Below are positions 41,333 to 49,059 of a DNA stretch of 49,059 nt, piece after piece. Below the pieces are notes generated by a model. The model did not search any database and was not told where the DNA came from. It worked only from the letters and a program-made list of their open reading frames with translations. The stretch comes from JBBKWH01 sp037968855 (GTDB lineage: Bacteria > Pseudomonadota > Gammaproteobacteria > Pseudomonadales > Moraxellaceae), in NCBI GenBank assembly GCA_037968855.1, contig JBBKWH010000033.1, forward strand, positions 1 through 49,059, written 5' to 3'. A program made the position numbers and the translations under genes. The stretch's first letter is position 1. The number at the start of each line of letters is the position of its first letter.

Positions 41333-41751
41333 GACGCCACCTCCAGCGCTTTGAGCCACGCTAAAGCCGCCTTATTTGATGGCTCGTCTCGCAGCAATGG
41401 GAATGAAGCAAACGTGGTGTTAAATCGCTGTATGAGTGCATACCGACAATCGCCAAGCGCACGTGCACGCGTTTTAACAGGCTTGTGGTGATAGGCATTA
41501 CACGGCACATGGTAATCAAGGCCCTTTAATGTGCTCCACGTCCCCCAGAACCAACCGTATGGGGTATATGCCAAGATGATTCTAAGTAGCATCCAATTAT
41601 GTGGCCCCCATACAAATTCAAGGTGCTCAACATTTTTGGTGTATGTGCCATTACAGCTTTTTTCAGGCGCAGTGGCGTACTTGACGAATGGCAGCACATT
41701 GCTGGGTTGCTCAACAAATAGCGGTATCGTCTGACTGTCTTTAGCGCGCAT
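41329..41751 (-). CDS. Early-operon protein of unknown function
   Basis: 140 aa, overlapping both neighbours (11 nt upstream, 4 nt with the O-like gene). Aromatic-rich middle (VEHLEFVWGPHNWMLLRIILAYTPYGWFWGTWSTLKGLDYHVPCNAYHH) and a helical, basic C-terminus. No catalytic motif recognised. Its location suggests an accessory replication or regulatory function. Confidence 0.55.
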   Translation of the reverse strand: MRAKDSQTIPLFVEQPSNVLPFVKYATAPEKSCNGTYTKNVEHLEFVWGPHNWMLLRIILAYTPYGWFWGTWSTLKGLDYHVPCNAYHHKPVKTRARALGDCRYALIQRFNTTFASFPLLRDEPSNKAALAWLKALEVAS

Positions 41752-41947
41752 GATTTATTGCCCTCACAGTCACCCGATACTTGCCGTTTTTTTGTTGGGC
41801 AACCGATCCCATACCGATCACTTCGAGTAATCGGCCATCAATCGTGAATCTTTGGTTCAAGACAAATGTGCGATCAACACTGACCCAAAGCATGGTGCTA
41901 CGGCCTTCACTCAGGTGCAGGCGGTTGTCTGGTGTGAGCGGGATCAC
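41741..41947 (-). CDS. Small early-operon protein
   Basis: 68 aa from GTG 41947, which overlaps the upstream stop as GTGA; a longer frame exists but lies inside the upstream gene. Mostly strands (LWVSVDRTFVLNQRFTIDGRLLEVIGMGSVAQQKNGKYRVTVRAI), suggesting a small beta-barrel. No family recognised. Confidence 0.55.
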   Translation of the reverse strand: MIPLTPDNRLHLSEGRSTMLWVSVDRTFVLNQRFTIDGRLLEVIGMGSVAQQKNGKYRVTVRAINHAR

Positions 41948-42342
41948 GATGCACCCCCTATTTGTACAACTGGTGCGACTGGCTCCACTAATGGCTGCCA
42001 CTCACACTGGGCCAAGCCACCCAGCAACACGATCATCAGGGCAAGAATCGCGGTGTACTTGAGGCCACGCTTTAAGCCACTGACCAGTGCTTGATCGGCT
42101 TTGGCTTGATCGAGCTTGGCGTCCATCGCTTGCAGGTTGGCTTGTAGGTTGTCGTTCTGGTAGCCAAGGGTGAGCAGCTCACCGTGTAGACGTGAACGGA
42201 TGGATTCTGAGTAGAGCAATGATTGCTGGCAGCACTTGATGTTTTCGGCTTGCATCTTTATGTGTGCGTGTAGTCGCTGCTTCTCTGTTTCGATCAGGTC
42301 ATCAACCAAAACGACTGGTGTTGCATTCGTTGACTGACTCAT
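41944..42342 (-). CDS. Coiled-coil protein with C-terminal membrane helix
   Basis: 132 aa from ATG 42342 (ATGA overlap with the upstream stop). A long helical and coiled-coil region (about 15-100) is followed by a membrane helix (YTAILALMIVLLGGLAQCE) and a short tail. The layout resembles Rz-like or membrane-tethered phage proteins, but Rz function is unlikely in an early operon. Role unknown. Confidence 0.55.
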   Translation of the reverse strand: MSQSTNATPVVLVDDLIETEKQRLHAHIKMQAENIKCCQQSLLYSESIRSRLHGELLTLGYQNDNLQANLQAMDAKLDQAKADQALVSGLKRGLKYTAILALMIVLLGGLAQCEWQPLVEPVAPVVQIGGAS

Positions 42343-43076
42343 GACAATGACTCCTTCACGCAATACATCCAACGCGTCCCTGTCTGGGTTGATTGTTCTT
42401 GTCGCTCCAAGATCCCTTGATTCAGGAGGATGTTCATCAATTGACGTGCATGAGATGGCAAAACATTGAACTGACTGGCGACTTGTTTAATCGACACCCA
42501 TCCAACTGACTGAATGAATTCAATCTGCTGAGCAAAGTGGTTTTGATAGCTTGTTTTGATTACTGCTTCGGCAACTTGGGCCAGTTGGTCTTTATCGCTT
42601 GGCGTTGCAATGACACGGGTAACGCTGGTCGGTGTAGAAATCTTTTGATCGACCAGCTCGCAACGATCAATCATTCGTTTAATCATGCTTTGCACTGTCC
42701 CTATCTGGACGTTGTGCTCAGCAGCGACTTGCTGACAGACCAAGCGTGAGTCTTTGGGGCCGGTGATCAATGCGGTCAGGATAGATACGGGTAGATCTGA
42801 GTTTTGATCGCTGCGGTAGCGACGGGATGCTGGTTTAGCTGTTGTTTTGGTTTTGACGATGGCGATCTTTTTAGGTTTTGCCTGACGTGCGTCTTCGGCA
42901 GCGTGTTTGATTTTGCGCTCTCGAATCGTTTTGGCTTCTTGTGCTGATAGTGCGGCAAGGGCTGATGGTTGCACTCTGCCTGCCAGAAACGCGTCGACGT
43001 CTTGTGCGAGTGCCTGAGCTTCAATCTGCTTACGGGCAATTGTGATCAAACAAGTTTGCTGTGGTAGCGGTTGCAT
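42339..43076 (-). CDS. Winged-helix DNA-binding protein
   Basis: 245 aa, ATG 43076 with a strong AGGAGG site. Two likely winged-helix segments: about 95-150 (SILTALITGPKDSRLVCQQVAAEHNVQIGTVQSMIKRMIDRCELV) and about 190-240 (WVSIKQVASQFNVLPSHARQLMNILLNQGILERQE). A Lys/Ala-rich basic linker lies at 50-90. First gene downstream of the terminator after the Cro region. Probably an early regulator or replication accessory protein. Confidence 0.6.
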   Translation of the reverse strand: MQPLPQQTCLITIARKQIEAQALAQDVDAFLAGRVQPSALAALSAQEAKTIRERKIKHAAEDARQAKPKKIAIVKTKTTAKPASRRYRSDQNSDLPVSILTALITGPKDSRLVCQQVAAEHNVQIGTVQSMIKRMIDRCELVDQKISTPTSVTRVIATPSDKDQLAQVAEAVIKTSYQNHFAQQIEFIQSVGWVSIKQVASQFNVLPSHARQLMNILLNQGILERQEQSTQTGTRWMYCVKESLS

Positions 43077-43122
43077 GGGATAATCCTCCTAGGACTTGAT
43101 CTCTCTGGTTCTGGTTTGGTTG

Positions 43123-43142
43123 CTTCAGACGGCAATCTGAAG
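43123..43142. promoter_or_regulatory. Hairpin between Cro block and early operon
   Basis: CTTCAGA-CGGCAA-TCTGAAG, a perfect 7-bp stem with a 6-nt loop and no T run, 20 nt from a terminator. It could be a nut-like antitermination element or an operator. It happens to contain TTCAGACGGC, the Neisseria uptake core. Confidence 0.45.
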
Positions 43143-43150
43143 TGACGACA

Positions 43151-43184
43151 AAAACCCCACAGGCTTAGGCTTGAGGGGTTTTTT
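43151..43184 (-). terminator. Terminator after the Cro/RHH block
   Basis: AAAACCCC and GGGGTTTT arms flank an inner CA/TG pairing and a T run, overlapping the stop of the RHH-like gene. Downstream early genes therefore need their own promoter or antitermination. Confidence 0.7.
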
Positions 43185-43434
43185 GTTGTTTGCGATTTGG
43201 TCGACGTTCGGCGCGTTCGAATAGATCGAACTGTTCTTTAGGCATGCCCGTGACTGACGACATAAGCTGACGTTCATCAGCAACTCGTTGGATGTCTTGC
43301 ATGACCAAATTTCTGATATATGCGCTATTCGACCAGCCGCGCTCATACGCCTGTTTTGCGACGTGTAATGCCTCGAACTCTGAGAGATGCGTGGGCATAC
43401 AGTGCGGGCGTTTAGTGCGTCGATGGTTCAGCAT
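43165..43434 (-). CDS. Ribbon-helix-helix-like small protein
   Basis: 89 aa from ATG 43434, chosen because GAGGTG lies 6 nt upstream; starts at 43470 and 43521 have none. The middle (HLSEFEALHVAKQAYERGWSNSAYIRNLVMQDIQRV) resembles the helical part of ribbon-helix-helix or MobC-like proteins. Basic at both ends. It is the second gene of the Cro transcript and ends in the terminator. Confidence 0.5.
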   Translation of the reverse strand: MLNHRRTKRPHCMPTHLSEFEALHVAKQAYERGWSNSAYIRNLVMQDIQRVADERQLMSSVTGMPKEQFDLFERAERRPNRKQQKTPQA

Positions 43435-43495
43435 GAGATCACCTCGGTGCTTGAACTTCCTTTTCTTCATGTCTGGTGCGTCCGTGCGGGGTGGG

Positions 43496-43687
43496 TTAGG
43501 CGGATTTGGCGAGCGACTCATTACGGAGCGGTTGTTTTCCCTGTGCCAAATCTCTAATCTGATATTCACGCGCAAGGGGAATCTTGCTGTCAGGCCACTG
43601 AGAAACAGCTGCGTGACTGATCTCCAACATTGCAGCCAAACCATTAACTCCGACCCCAAGAAGGTCGAGCGCTTCTTTTTTGGTCAT
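43496..43687 (-). CDS. Cro-like repressor
   Basis: 63 aa, ATG 43687 with GAGGT 7 nt upstream. A short single-HTH protein of the P22/lambda Cro type (KKEALDLLGVGVNGLAAMLEISHAAVSQW then IPLAREYQIRDLAQGK). It is divergent from the CI repressor with operators between. It should repress CI synthesis and tune early transcription in lytic growth. Confidence 0.85.
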   Translation of the reverse strand: MTKKEALDLLGVGVNGLAAMLEISHAAVSQWPDSKIPLAREYQIRDLAQGKQPLRNESLAKSA

Positions 43688-43701
43688 CTTGATTACCTCA
43701 A

Positions 43702-43769
43702 AAGTAACTTAACTTACTTTATTAAACCACACAAAAGTTACCCTAACAAGCAGGTAAGATTAGTTACTT
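43702..43769. promoter_or_regulatory. cI-cro operator region and early promoter
   Basis: Site 1 AAGTAA-N6-TTACTT (43702-43719) and site 3 AGGTAA-N6-TTACTT (43752-43769) are clear 18-bp palindromes; a poorer site centred on GTTACCCTAAC lies at 43735-43750. A leftward promoter (-35 TTGTTA 43744-43749, 17 bp, -10 TTTAAT 43721-43726) drives cro and overlaps the middle site. Confidence 0.75.
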
Positions 43770-43785
43770 GTACTCAGGTGTCGTT

Positions 43786-44466
43786 ATGGACATGAACCAG
43801 CATTTAGGTGAACGCCTAAAGTCTCGTCGTAAAGAACTAAAGCTCACTCAGCAAGACATCGCTGAGCGAGTAAACGTGTCTAAAACCTCAGTCGTATTTT
43901 GGGAAAAAGGCGAGAACATACCTAAGCACGAAAGTTTACTGTTATTGGCCAATACCCTTAACACATCACCAGAATGGTTGCTAAAAGGCGATGGCGTGAT
44001 TACGATTCCAGCGGGTCGGCCAATGATCGTCACCAAGGAAGAACATCCTCATGACTTCATCTGGATTGACGTTGTAGATATTCGCTTCTCCTGTGGTGAT
44101 GGGATCTCTATCGAGTATCACTATGATGAGATCAAAGAAAGCCTGCCCTTCATGCCTGAGTTCTTTGTCAAGAAAAACGTGAAGCCTGAGAACACCAAGA
44201 TCATGGTTGCCGCTGGTGACTCGATGGAGGACTACATCTATGACAAAGATTTGTTCGCTGTAGACTTTTCATCGACTGAAATTCGTGACGGCGAGATCTA
44301 CGCGGTGTACTTTGAAGGTGAAGCGATGCTCAAGCAGATCTTCAAGGAAGAAGGCGGCGTGTTGGTACTACATAGCAAAAATTCGAAGTACCCAGATAAG
44401 CGGGTGACTGAAAAGAATGGCTCAGGATTCAAGGTGATTGGTCGGCAGTTTTGGCGGTCCGGTTGA
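43786..44466 (+). CDS. CI-like repressor, LexA/S24 family
   Basis: 226 aa from ATG 43786 (AGGTG upstream); the frame from TTG 43768 is longer. XRE HTH at about 5-60 (LGERLKSRRKELKLTQQDIAERVNVSKTSVVFWEKGE). Peptidase S24 part: catalytic Ser in AAGDSMED and Lys in EAMLKQIF. A likely self-cleavage site is the Cys-Gly in RFSCGDG, in place of the usual Ala-Gly, as in UmuD. DNA damage should trigger RecA-assisted cleavage and induce the prophage, parallel to the antirepressor route. Confidence 0.9.
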   Translation: MDMNQHLGERLKSRRKELKLTQQDIAERVNVSKTSVVFWEKGENIPKHESLLLLANTLNTSPEWLLKGDGVITIPAGRPMIVTKEEHPHDFIWIDVVDIRFSCGDGISIEYHYDEIKESLPFMPEFFVKKNVKPENTKIMVAAGDSMEDYIYDKDLFAVDFSSTEIRDGEIYAVYFEGEAMLKQIFKEEGGVLVLHSKNSKYPDKRVTEKNGSGFKVIGRQFWRSG

Positions 44467-44679
44467 TGCGATCTTCACCACGCCTAGCCGCCAATGCTCC
44501 AAGCTATGCAGCCAAGTCGTGGCAGGCGCTTTGGGTTGAGCATTTGTGCCTCATTGCCAAACCAGTAACAGCTACAAGCTTGAGTCTTTCGATCTAAAAT
44601 CAATCAAAAAAAATTATTTTTACACTACATACGAAAGAATAATGATATATTTTCCGAATTATGTCATTGGTGATGCTTA
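44467..44679. other. Intergenic region with possible promoter for the XRE-ImmA pair
   Basis: About 210 bp with no gene. The right half is AT-rich; TTTACA (44619-44624) and TGATAT (44643-44648), 18 bp apart, form a plausible weak promoter for the next gene. Confidence 0.35.
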
Positions 44680-45345
44680 ATGAAAAGATCAGATCTGAGA
44701 CCGCATTTGCTTAGTCGTATTGCTCACGAGCTAGGGCGCGATTTTCTTTACAAGTTTTTTGAAAAAATCGAGCAGCTTCATATTAAAGAGGAGCAGCATC
44801 TCCGTGAGCAGTTTTCTAGTATCGTGCTTATCTTTCAAGAAAGTGCAAAACGATCACCTGCGCTTGTGATGGAAGCACTGCGTCATAGCGCCGAACAAGT
44901 TGGCATACATGCTGAGCCGACTTCTACTTATCCTAAAGGTCATGTATACATCAAAGCGACCACACACTCATTTAACTTACTGACAATCAAAGGGAAAACA
45001 AAAAATACTAATAATGCCAAATTTTTCACATCAAGTGCTTTTGCAAACCAGCTATTACTAGATAAACAAGGTGATTTTTTCGAGTCAGAAAAAACAAATC
45101 CTAATCAACAGCCAACCTTAGTAGACAAGATGTTACTTGCTATTGAGCACATCTTTGATTTTCCTTCTAAAGAGCACATTATTAGTTTTTTGCTTCCTCA
45201 TCCTGCAAATGACTCATATATCTTTTCTTTTAGCTATAAAGAACTGATGGAAGAAACTTTAAAGCCAAAGACTATCATTGCTGATGAGTCACTAGTGTCG
45301 TTGAAAAAGCGTCTGAATGATGCTGAAGACGATATCGGATCTTAA
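44680..45345 (+). CDS. Unknown partner of XRE-ImmA/IrrE protein
   Basis: 221 aa, AT-rich. Helical N-terminal half (HLLSRIAHELGRDFLYKFFEKIEQLHIKEEQHLREQF) and a mixed C-terminal half with Phe-rich strands (SYIFSFSYKELMEETLKPKTIIA). It precedes the XRE-ImmA/IrrE gene by 13 nt on the same strand, so they probably form a two-gene unit. ImmA/IrrE-type proteins usually control or protect against a neighbour gene; this protein may be that target. No family recognised. Confidence 0.6.
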   Translation: MKRSDLRPHLLSRIAHELGRDFLYKFFEKIEQLHIKEEQHLREQFSSIVLIFQESAKRSPALVMEALRHSAEQVGIHAEPTSTYPKGHVYIKATTHSFNLLTIKGKTKNTNNAKFFTSSAFANQLLLDKQGDFFESEKTNPNQQPTLVDKMLLAIEHIFDFPSKEHIISFLLPHPANDSYIFSFSYKELMEETLKPKTIIADESLVSLKKRLNDAEDDIGS

Positions 45346-45358
45346 TAGGCCAACTATC

Positions 45359-46567
45359 ATGCAAGGAATTAAACATTTTGTTGGCGGGCGATTAACTCAA
45401 GCTCGACTACTTTCTGATGGGCTTTCGAAAACATCACTCGCTCAAATCTTAGAGGTTGCACCAAGCACTATAACAAAGTGGGAGGAAGGTATACATTATC
45501 CAAACCCAGAAGCTCTTGAGAAAATTTCTCAAGTTTTACATATTCCTGAGCATTGGTTTTGTCGTGAAAAAAAACAGATTAGCAATCCTGTTTTTTTTGC
45601 TCGATCCAAGAAAAAATCTTTGAAGTCATCGTATGATCGTGCAAATGAAATGCTTATTTCATTTCATGAGGTCATGCATATTATTGAAGAATGGGTAAAC
45701 CTACCAGAGGTAAAAATCCTTCCTGTATTCAATAGGACCGAAGCACTTCAACTCACTAATGATCAAATCATTAAGGCCGCTGAATCCTTAAGGAATCAAT
45801 GGGGACTTGGCTATGCTCCAATTAGCAACTTAATGCTAATGACTGAGCGTGCAGGCATTTTGGTTACACGATTTGAGATCGGATATGATGAAATGGATGG
45901 AACTTCGTCATGGATCAATGAAAGACCTTATATCTTTGTAGCCTCCGACAAACATAACTACTTCCGTGGACGATTTGATCTAGCTCATGAAATTGGGCAT
46001 ATAATTTTACATAAAAATCTTACTGAGCAAGATCGAAAAGATTTTTACAATAAAATTGAGGAGCAAGCGAACTTATTTTCTTCGAGTCTTCTTTTTCCTG
46101 ATGCTAGCTTTGCTGCTGAGTGTCGCTATCCTACACTTGAAAGCTTTATTTCCCTTAAAAGACGATGGGGAGTATCAGTCGCATCAATGATTTTTAAAGC
46201 ACATACTCTAGGATTAACCTCTGAGGACGAAAACAAGCGCTTATGGCGTAACTACAGTTATCGTAAATGGAGACAAGGCGAGCCCTTCGATGATTGTACT
46301 CCAGCAGAACAACCTAAAGTTCTAAAAAGTGCAATTGAGGTAATGCTTTCTCAAGGAGGATTTAATAAAGCAGCATTAATTGATAAGATTGGTCTGGAAT
46401 ATCATCTTGAGTTAATGGCTGGCTTGCCTACTGGATTTTTAAAGGAGGATTTTGGTCAGCTAGTGCAGATCAAAAAAGAGCCTAAATCATTAGCTAATGA
46501 AACTAAGCTAACTGAAACAGGTAGTATTATCTCTTTCACCAAGAGTAGAAATTACTCGCCAAATTAA
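45359..46567 (+). CDS. XRE regulator with ImmA/IrrE metallopeptidase domain
   Basis: 402 aa from ATG 45359; the longer frame overlaps the gene upstream. N-terminal HTH at about 8-65 (RLTQARLLSDGLSKTSLAQILEVAPSTITKWEEGIHYPNPEALEKISQVLHIPEHWF, in parts). Central ImmA/IrrE zincin with HEIGH in RFDLAHEIGHIILHK (about residue 210) and a later E in EEQANLFSSSLLFP. The C-terminus is unassigned. Such proteins cleave repressors or act as antitoxins. AT-rich; ends at a strong terminator. Confidence 0.85.
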   Translation: MQGIKHFVGGRLTQARLLSDGLSKTSLAQILEVAPSTITKWEEGIHYPNPEALEKISQVLHIPEHWFCREKKQISNPVFFARSKKKSLKSSYDRANEMLISFHEVMHIIEEWVNLPEVKILPVFNRTEALQLTNDQIIKAAESLRNQWGLGYAPISNLMLMTERAGILVTRFEIGYDEMDGTSSWINERPYIFVASDKHNYFRGRFDLAHEIGHIILHKNLTEQDRKDFYNKIEEQANLFSSSLLFPDASFAAECRYPTLESFISLKRRWGVSVASMIFKAHTLGLTSEDENKRLWRNYSYRKWRQGEPFDDCTPAEQPKVLKSAIEVMLSQGGFNKAALIDKIGLEYHLELMAGLPTGFLKEDFGQLVQIKKEPKSLANETKLTETGSIISFTKSRNYSPN

Positions 46568-46580
46568 ATGAATATAATGC

Positions 46581-46608
46581 AAAAAAACCCACTTCGGTGG
46601 GTTTTTTT
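46581..46608 (+). terminator. Strong intrinsic terminator
   Basis: ACCCAC-TTCG-GTGGGT stem with a UUCG tetraloop, flanked by A7 and T7. It serves the ImmA/IrrE gene and, on the other strand, the small membrane protein. Confidence 0.95.
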
Positions 46609-46892
46609 TATTTCTTCAAACTTTTATGACAACCCGCTACAAAAGGCTTATTACCTGCCACCTCTGGATCATCTCCACACTGCTCAACTGACGTCAATTC
46701 ATTGTCCACCGCATAACGATAGCCAGACCACTCAGGTGATCCGTACTCGTAAGGTGAGCTGTGTTCGTACTGGTAGCTCTCCCAACGCATCCATCCCATG
46801 TAGCTCAACAGAGCAATAAAGCAGGCAGCACAAAAGCCGGTCACTATCACCAGCCATTTTGGAGCTTGAGTAGCTTTGAGTTTTTTAATCAT
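46608..46892 (-). CDS. Small single-pass membrane protein
   Basis: 94 aa. A basic N-terminus (KKLKATQAPK) precedes one membrane helix (WLVIVTGFCAACFIALLSYMGW), then a Tyr/Glu/Ser-rich outside part with two Cys (EQCGDD, AGCHK) that could form a disulfide. Orientation would be N-in. It lies next to the DinJ-YafQ pair. No family recognised. Confidence 0.6.
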   Translation of the reverse strand: MIKKLKATQAPKWLVIVTGFCAACFIALLSYMGWMRWESYQYEHSSPYEYGSPEWSGYRYAVDNELTSVEQCGDDPEVAGNKPFVAGCHKSLKK

Positions 46893-46903
46893 GTCAGTTC
46901 ACT

Positions 46904-47185
46904 TTAACCAAACAACTCTGAATGGCTGCCACACCTTGCCAAAATAAGCTCGTTGGCACTCCAGTCTACATCCCAAATTAACAAAAAATCAGGCTGCACA
47001 TGGCACTCCATATGCGGTCGCCAACTACCAACCAAGGGGTGTGGCTGGTATTCGGCTGGAACGGTACCTGTATGCACTAAATGATCATCAATCAATCGCT
47101 TTAGTAAGCCTGTATTACGCTTTGGGTCAAATAGCGCCTTTTTTAAATCTTTTTTAAACTGCTTTTTGACCTTAATCGTCAGCAT
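46904..47185 (-). CDS. yafQ: YafQ-family toxin
   Basis: 93 aa from ATG 47185; the longer frame overlaps dinJ. Matches YafQ: VKKQFKKDLKKA, LLKRLIDDHLV, EYQPHPLVGSWRPHMECHVQPDFLLIWDVD, LILARCGSHSELFG, including the H...D...H and final aromatic residues used in mRNA cleavage on the ribosome. It overlaps the antitoxin gene by 14 nt. Confidence 0.9.
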   Translation of the reverse strand: MLTIKVKKQFKKDLKKALFDPKRNTGLLKRLIDDHLVHTGTVPAEYQPHPLVGSWRPHMECHVQPDFLLIWDVDWSANELILARCGSHSELFG

Positions 47186-47429
47186 CCGCAACCTCAGCAA
47201 ATAGCATATCTGCCGATGCATACCCTTCTGGTTCAGCAACAGACTGCATGGCCTCTAGGGTAAGCGCGTTAGGCACTTTAAGCTCTATAGGAAAGGCCTG
47301 CCGCAGCGCGACTTGATTCAAAAAAATACGAATCGCATCGGACATACTCATACCTAATGCATTTAATACCTGCTCGGCATTGTGTTTGACCTCTGGCGCA
47401 ATTCGCGCCCGCACAATATCGTTTTGCAT
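47172..47429 (-). CDS. dinJ: DinJ/RelB-family antitoxin
   Basis: 85 aa from ATG 47429 (GAGGG 9 nt upstream); the longer frame runs through the operator. N-terminal ribbon-helix-helix (IVRARIAPEVKHNAEQVLNALGMSMSDAIRIFLNQVALRQAFPIEL), the classic DinJ pattern, with an acidic C-terminus that wraps the toxin. It represses the operon through the inverted repeat just upstream. Confidence 0.9.
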   Translation of the reverse strand: MQNDIVRARIAPEVKHNAEQVLNALGMSMSDAIRIFLNQVALRQAFPIELKVPNALTLEAMQSVAEPEGYASADMLFAEVADADD

Positions 47430-47441
47430 GATACCAGCCCT

Positions 47442-47471
47442 CTCTGTGTTGCCACAGTGTAGCACACAGAG
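47442..47471 (-). promoter_or_regulatory. dinJ-yafQ operator
   Basis: Perfect 8-bp arms CTCTGTGT (47442-47449) and ACACAGAG (47464-47471) with inner GTGTTGC/GCACAC symmetry, starting 13 bp before the dinJ ATG. TACACT inside is a possible -10. Confidence 0.65.
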
Positions 47472-47608
47472 GCTACAGGTAGCCCACCCGCCCGTGCAGG
47501 TTTTTAAAATCAGATATAGATCAGTGGACGTCTTCAATGTAAATATGTCACTTGGTTATTCTTGAAAAATAGCAATTTTCTCAATTTCTCACATTGGAGT
47601 GTTCAACC

Positions 47609-47695
47609 ATGAAATGGTCAGACCAATTGAAGCAAATGGAATATGTAGACTGCGGCAATCCAGCCTGTCGACGCACCTTAAAGCGTGAAGCCTAG
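47609..47695 (+). pseudogene. Truncated duplicate of the 48394 gene
   Basis: 28 codons (MKWSDQLKQMEYVDCGNPACRRTLKREA, in part) nearly identical to the start of the gene at 48394-48609; 82 bp differ at one base. It then reads into unrelated sequence and stops. The shared upstream GGAG and flanks indicate a recent duplication that left this 5' piece. Confidence 0.8.
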
Positions 47696-47891
47696 GTTTT
47701 TTTAGGCGGCCCTATCGGGCATTGGGGACGGGGCGTGTAAATCCTTTCGAATGGAAGTTCTCGCACCCGCACCACCAGATGAATCAGTTCAGTTGTTTTA
47801 GCTTGATCTACCAAGCTCAGTTGATCCAATAGTTCTTGTGCATAGTCATAAGTGCCAAAACGTTTATCCAAATATTCAGAGGTTCGCGAGT

Positions 47892-48338
<447 letters not shown>

Positions 48339-48393
48339 CATCAATGGATGAATCACGAATCTTGCAAAACATCACACGTTGGAGTATCGAAAC

Positions 48394-48609
48394 ATGAAAT
48401 GGTCAGACCAATTGAAGCAAATGGAATATGTAGACTGCGGCAATCAAGCCTGTCGACGCACCTTAAAGCGTGAAGACTATGATGGTTTTTATCCAACAGC
48501 AGACACTCCAAAAGATCATATACACCGCTGGGAAAATCGTCAGTGTTACGACTATTCGGTGCTGTGCACCTGCGGTCATTACACTATTGCAGTACATGTG
48601 GGACGTTAG
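48394..48609 (+). CDS. Small cysteine-rich protein
   Basis: 71 aa from ATG 48394 (GGAG upstream). Cysteines at VDCGNQAC, QCYDY and LCTCGHY could form a zinc ribbon with His. The two ends of the protein each bring a Cys pair. No family recognised. Its first 28 codons are duplicated at 47609. Confidence 0.6.
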   Translation: MKWSDQLKQMEYVDCGNQACRRTLKREDYDGFYPTADTPKDHIHRWENRQCYDYSVLCTCGHYTIAVHVGR

Positions 48610-49045
48610 CAGCACTGCTATTTAAACGCTGCTCACGAGCATCCTGTTTGGCTTGTTTGCACTCTGGGCTAAATTGAAGGATGGCGTGGTACATCTTGTC
48701 AGCGTCTCTGCGCACAGTTTCAATATCACGGCTACTACGCGCATCTAAAATTTGTTGCACCATTCGCAAATAACGAAGCTGACAGGAAGTCAGATTGTTT
48801 AAGTGTTTCTGGCTGCGCAAGGCCGGATAGGTGTGCTTACTTGCATCTGAAGGCTGATGGTCATTTAACAATTCAAACCGCACGCGATCCTCTACGCCCA
48901 TCACACTGTTGTATAAATAATTAGACTCAGCCAACACACAATCAATACTTGCATCACCCAGCTGTGGCACTAGCAAATTCAGAAGATGCAATCGTAGCGC
49001 CTGTTCTGGCGTTAGATCCAATGTGTGAAATTCTAGATTTTTCAT
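48584..49045 (-). CDS. Hypothetical helical protein
   Basis: 153 aa from ATG 49045. Mostly helical: DLTPEQALRLHLLNLLVPQLGDASIDCVLAESNYLYNSV, LRYLRMVQQILDARSSRDIETVRRDADKMYHAIL. No signal peptide or membrane segment. It overlaps the end of the cysteine-rich gene on the opposite strand by 26 nt. Helical density suggests a small regulatory or oligomerising protein. Not recognised. Confidence 0.55.
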   Translation of the reverse strand: MKNLEFHTLDLTPEQALRLHLLNLLVPQLGDASIDCVLAESNYLYNSVMGVEDRVRFELLNDHQPSDASKHTYPALRSQKHLNNLTSCQLRYLRMVQQILDARSSRDIETVRRDADKMYHAILQFSPECKQAKQDAREQRLNSSAANVPHVLQ

Positions 49046-49059
49046 ACCCACCCCACTGT

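Noticed and set aside
43123..43142. Neisseria DNA uptake sequence as host evidence
   Set aside because: Only one copy of the 10-mer core was noticed; a Neisseria-derived region should have more.

Overview
This window looks like about 49 kb of a temperate, contractile-tailed (myovirus-type) phage genome, carried as a prophage or phage-plasmid. It is dominated by leftward (minus-strand) late genes: portal, major capsid, tail sheath and tube, spike, baseplate J, tail fibre, large terminase, a prohead-protease-like protein and a tail-associated murein hydrolase. Two DarA-N-type proteins, a giant polyvalent DdrB/LPD1 protein, a Pro-like protein and a PacB-like terminase make a distant P1-type relative the best fit. 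No integrase, tRNA, attachment site, rep or par gene was seen, so integration versus plasmid state is open. The host is probably a gammaproteobacterium. An IS256-type fragment and the general protein style suggest Moraxellaceae, but this is weak inference.

Layout. 1-5.5 kb: operon 1, P1-like injected anti-restriction proteins. 5.5-7.5 kb: a second immunity region built like P22 immI, with Arc-like and Mnt-like ribbon-helix-helix repressors diverging over three operators and an AntA/AntB antirepressor. 7.6-8.8 kb: IS256 debris and cargo genes. 8.9-13.7 kb: operon 2 (tube, hub, spike, portal). 14.1-15.1 kb: AT-rich cargo. 15.2-19.9 kb: operon 3 (capsid, sheath). 20.2-22.8 kb: a large helicase-nuclease cargo gene. 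22.8-25.85 kb: operon 4 (fibre and unknowns). 25.9-29.7 kb: operon 5 (TerL, Pro-like). 29.8-30.9 kb: CPCC protein and HigBA. 30.9-34.2 kb: operon 6 (baseplate, holin candidate, second DarA-N protein). 34.4-35.2 kb: secreted cargo. 35.3-43.7 kb: early and replication operon running left from cro (O-like initiator, Dcm, VRR-NUC, TerS candidate, murein hydrolase). 43.7-44.5 kb: CI repressor. 44.5-49 kb: accessory genes (XRE-ImmA/IrrE pair, DinJ-YafQ, duplicated small genes).

Most notable signals. (i) A 9-bp element, GCGCAAAC(C/T), lies in the gap before each of the six late operons, 59-98 nt from the start codon. Within 20-34 nt it is followed by a hairpin that contains or touches the Shine-Dalgarno, which suggests one late regulon with structured leaders. 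(ii) Seven iterons (GTCCAWTTTTTGGAC), four of them spaced exactly 23 bp apart, lie inside the O-like gene and mark a candidate origin. (iii) Phased TTTAGACC repeats lie inside the TerS-candidate gene and mark a candidate pac site. (iv) Foreign cargo genes sit at most late-operon junctions, including a single-gene SF2 helicase-nuclease that resembles a defence gene.
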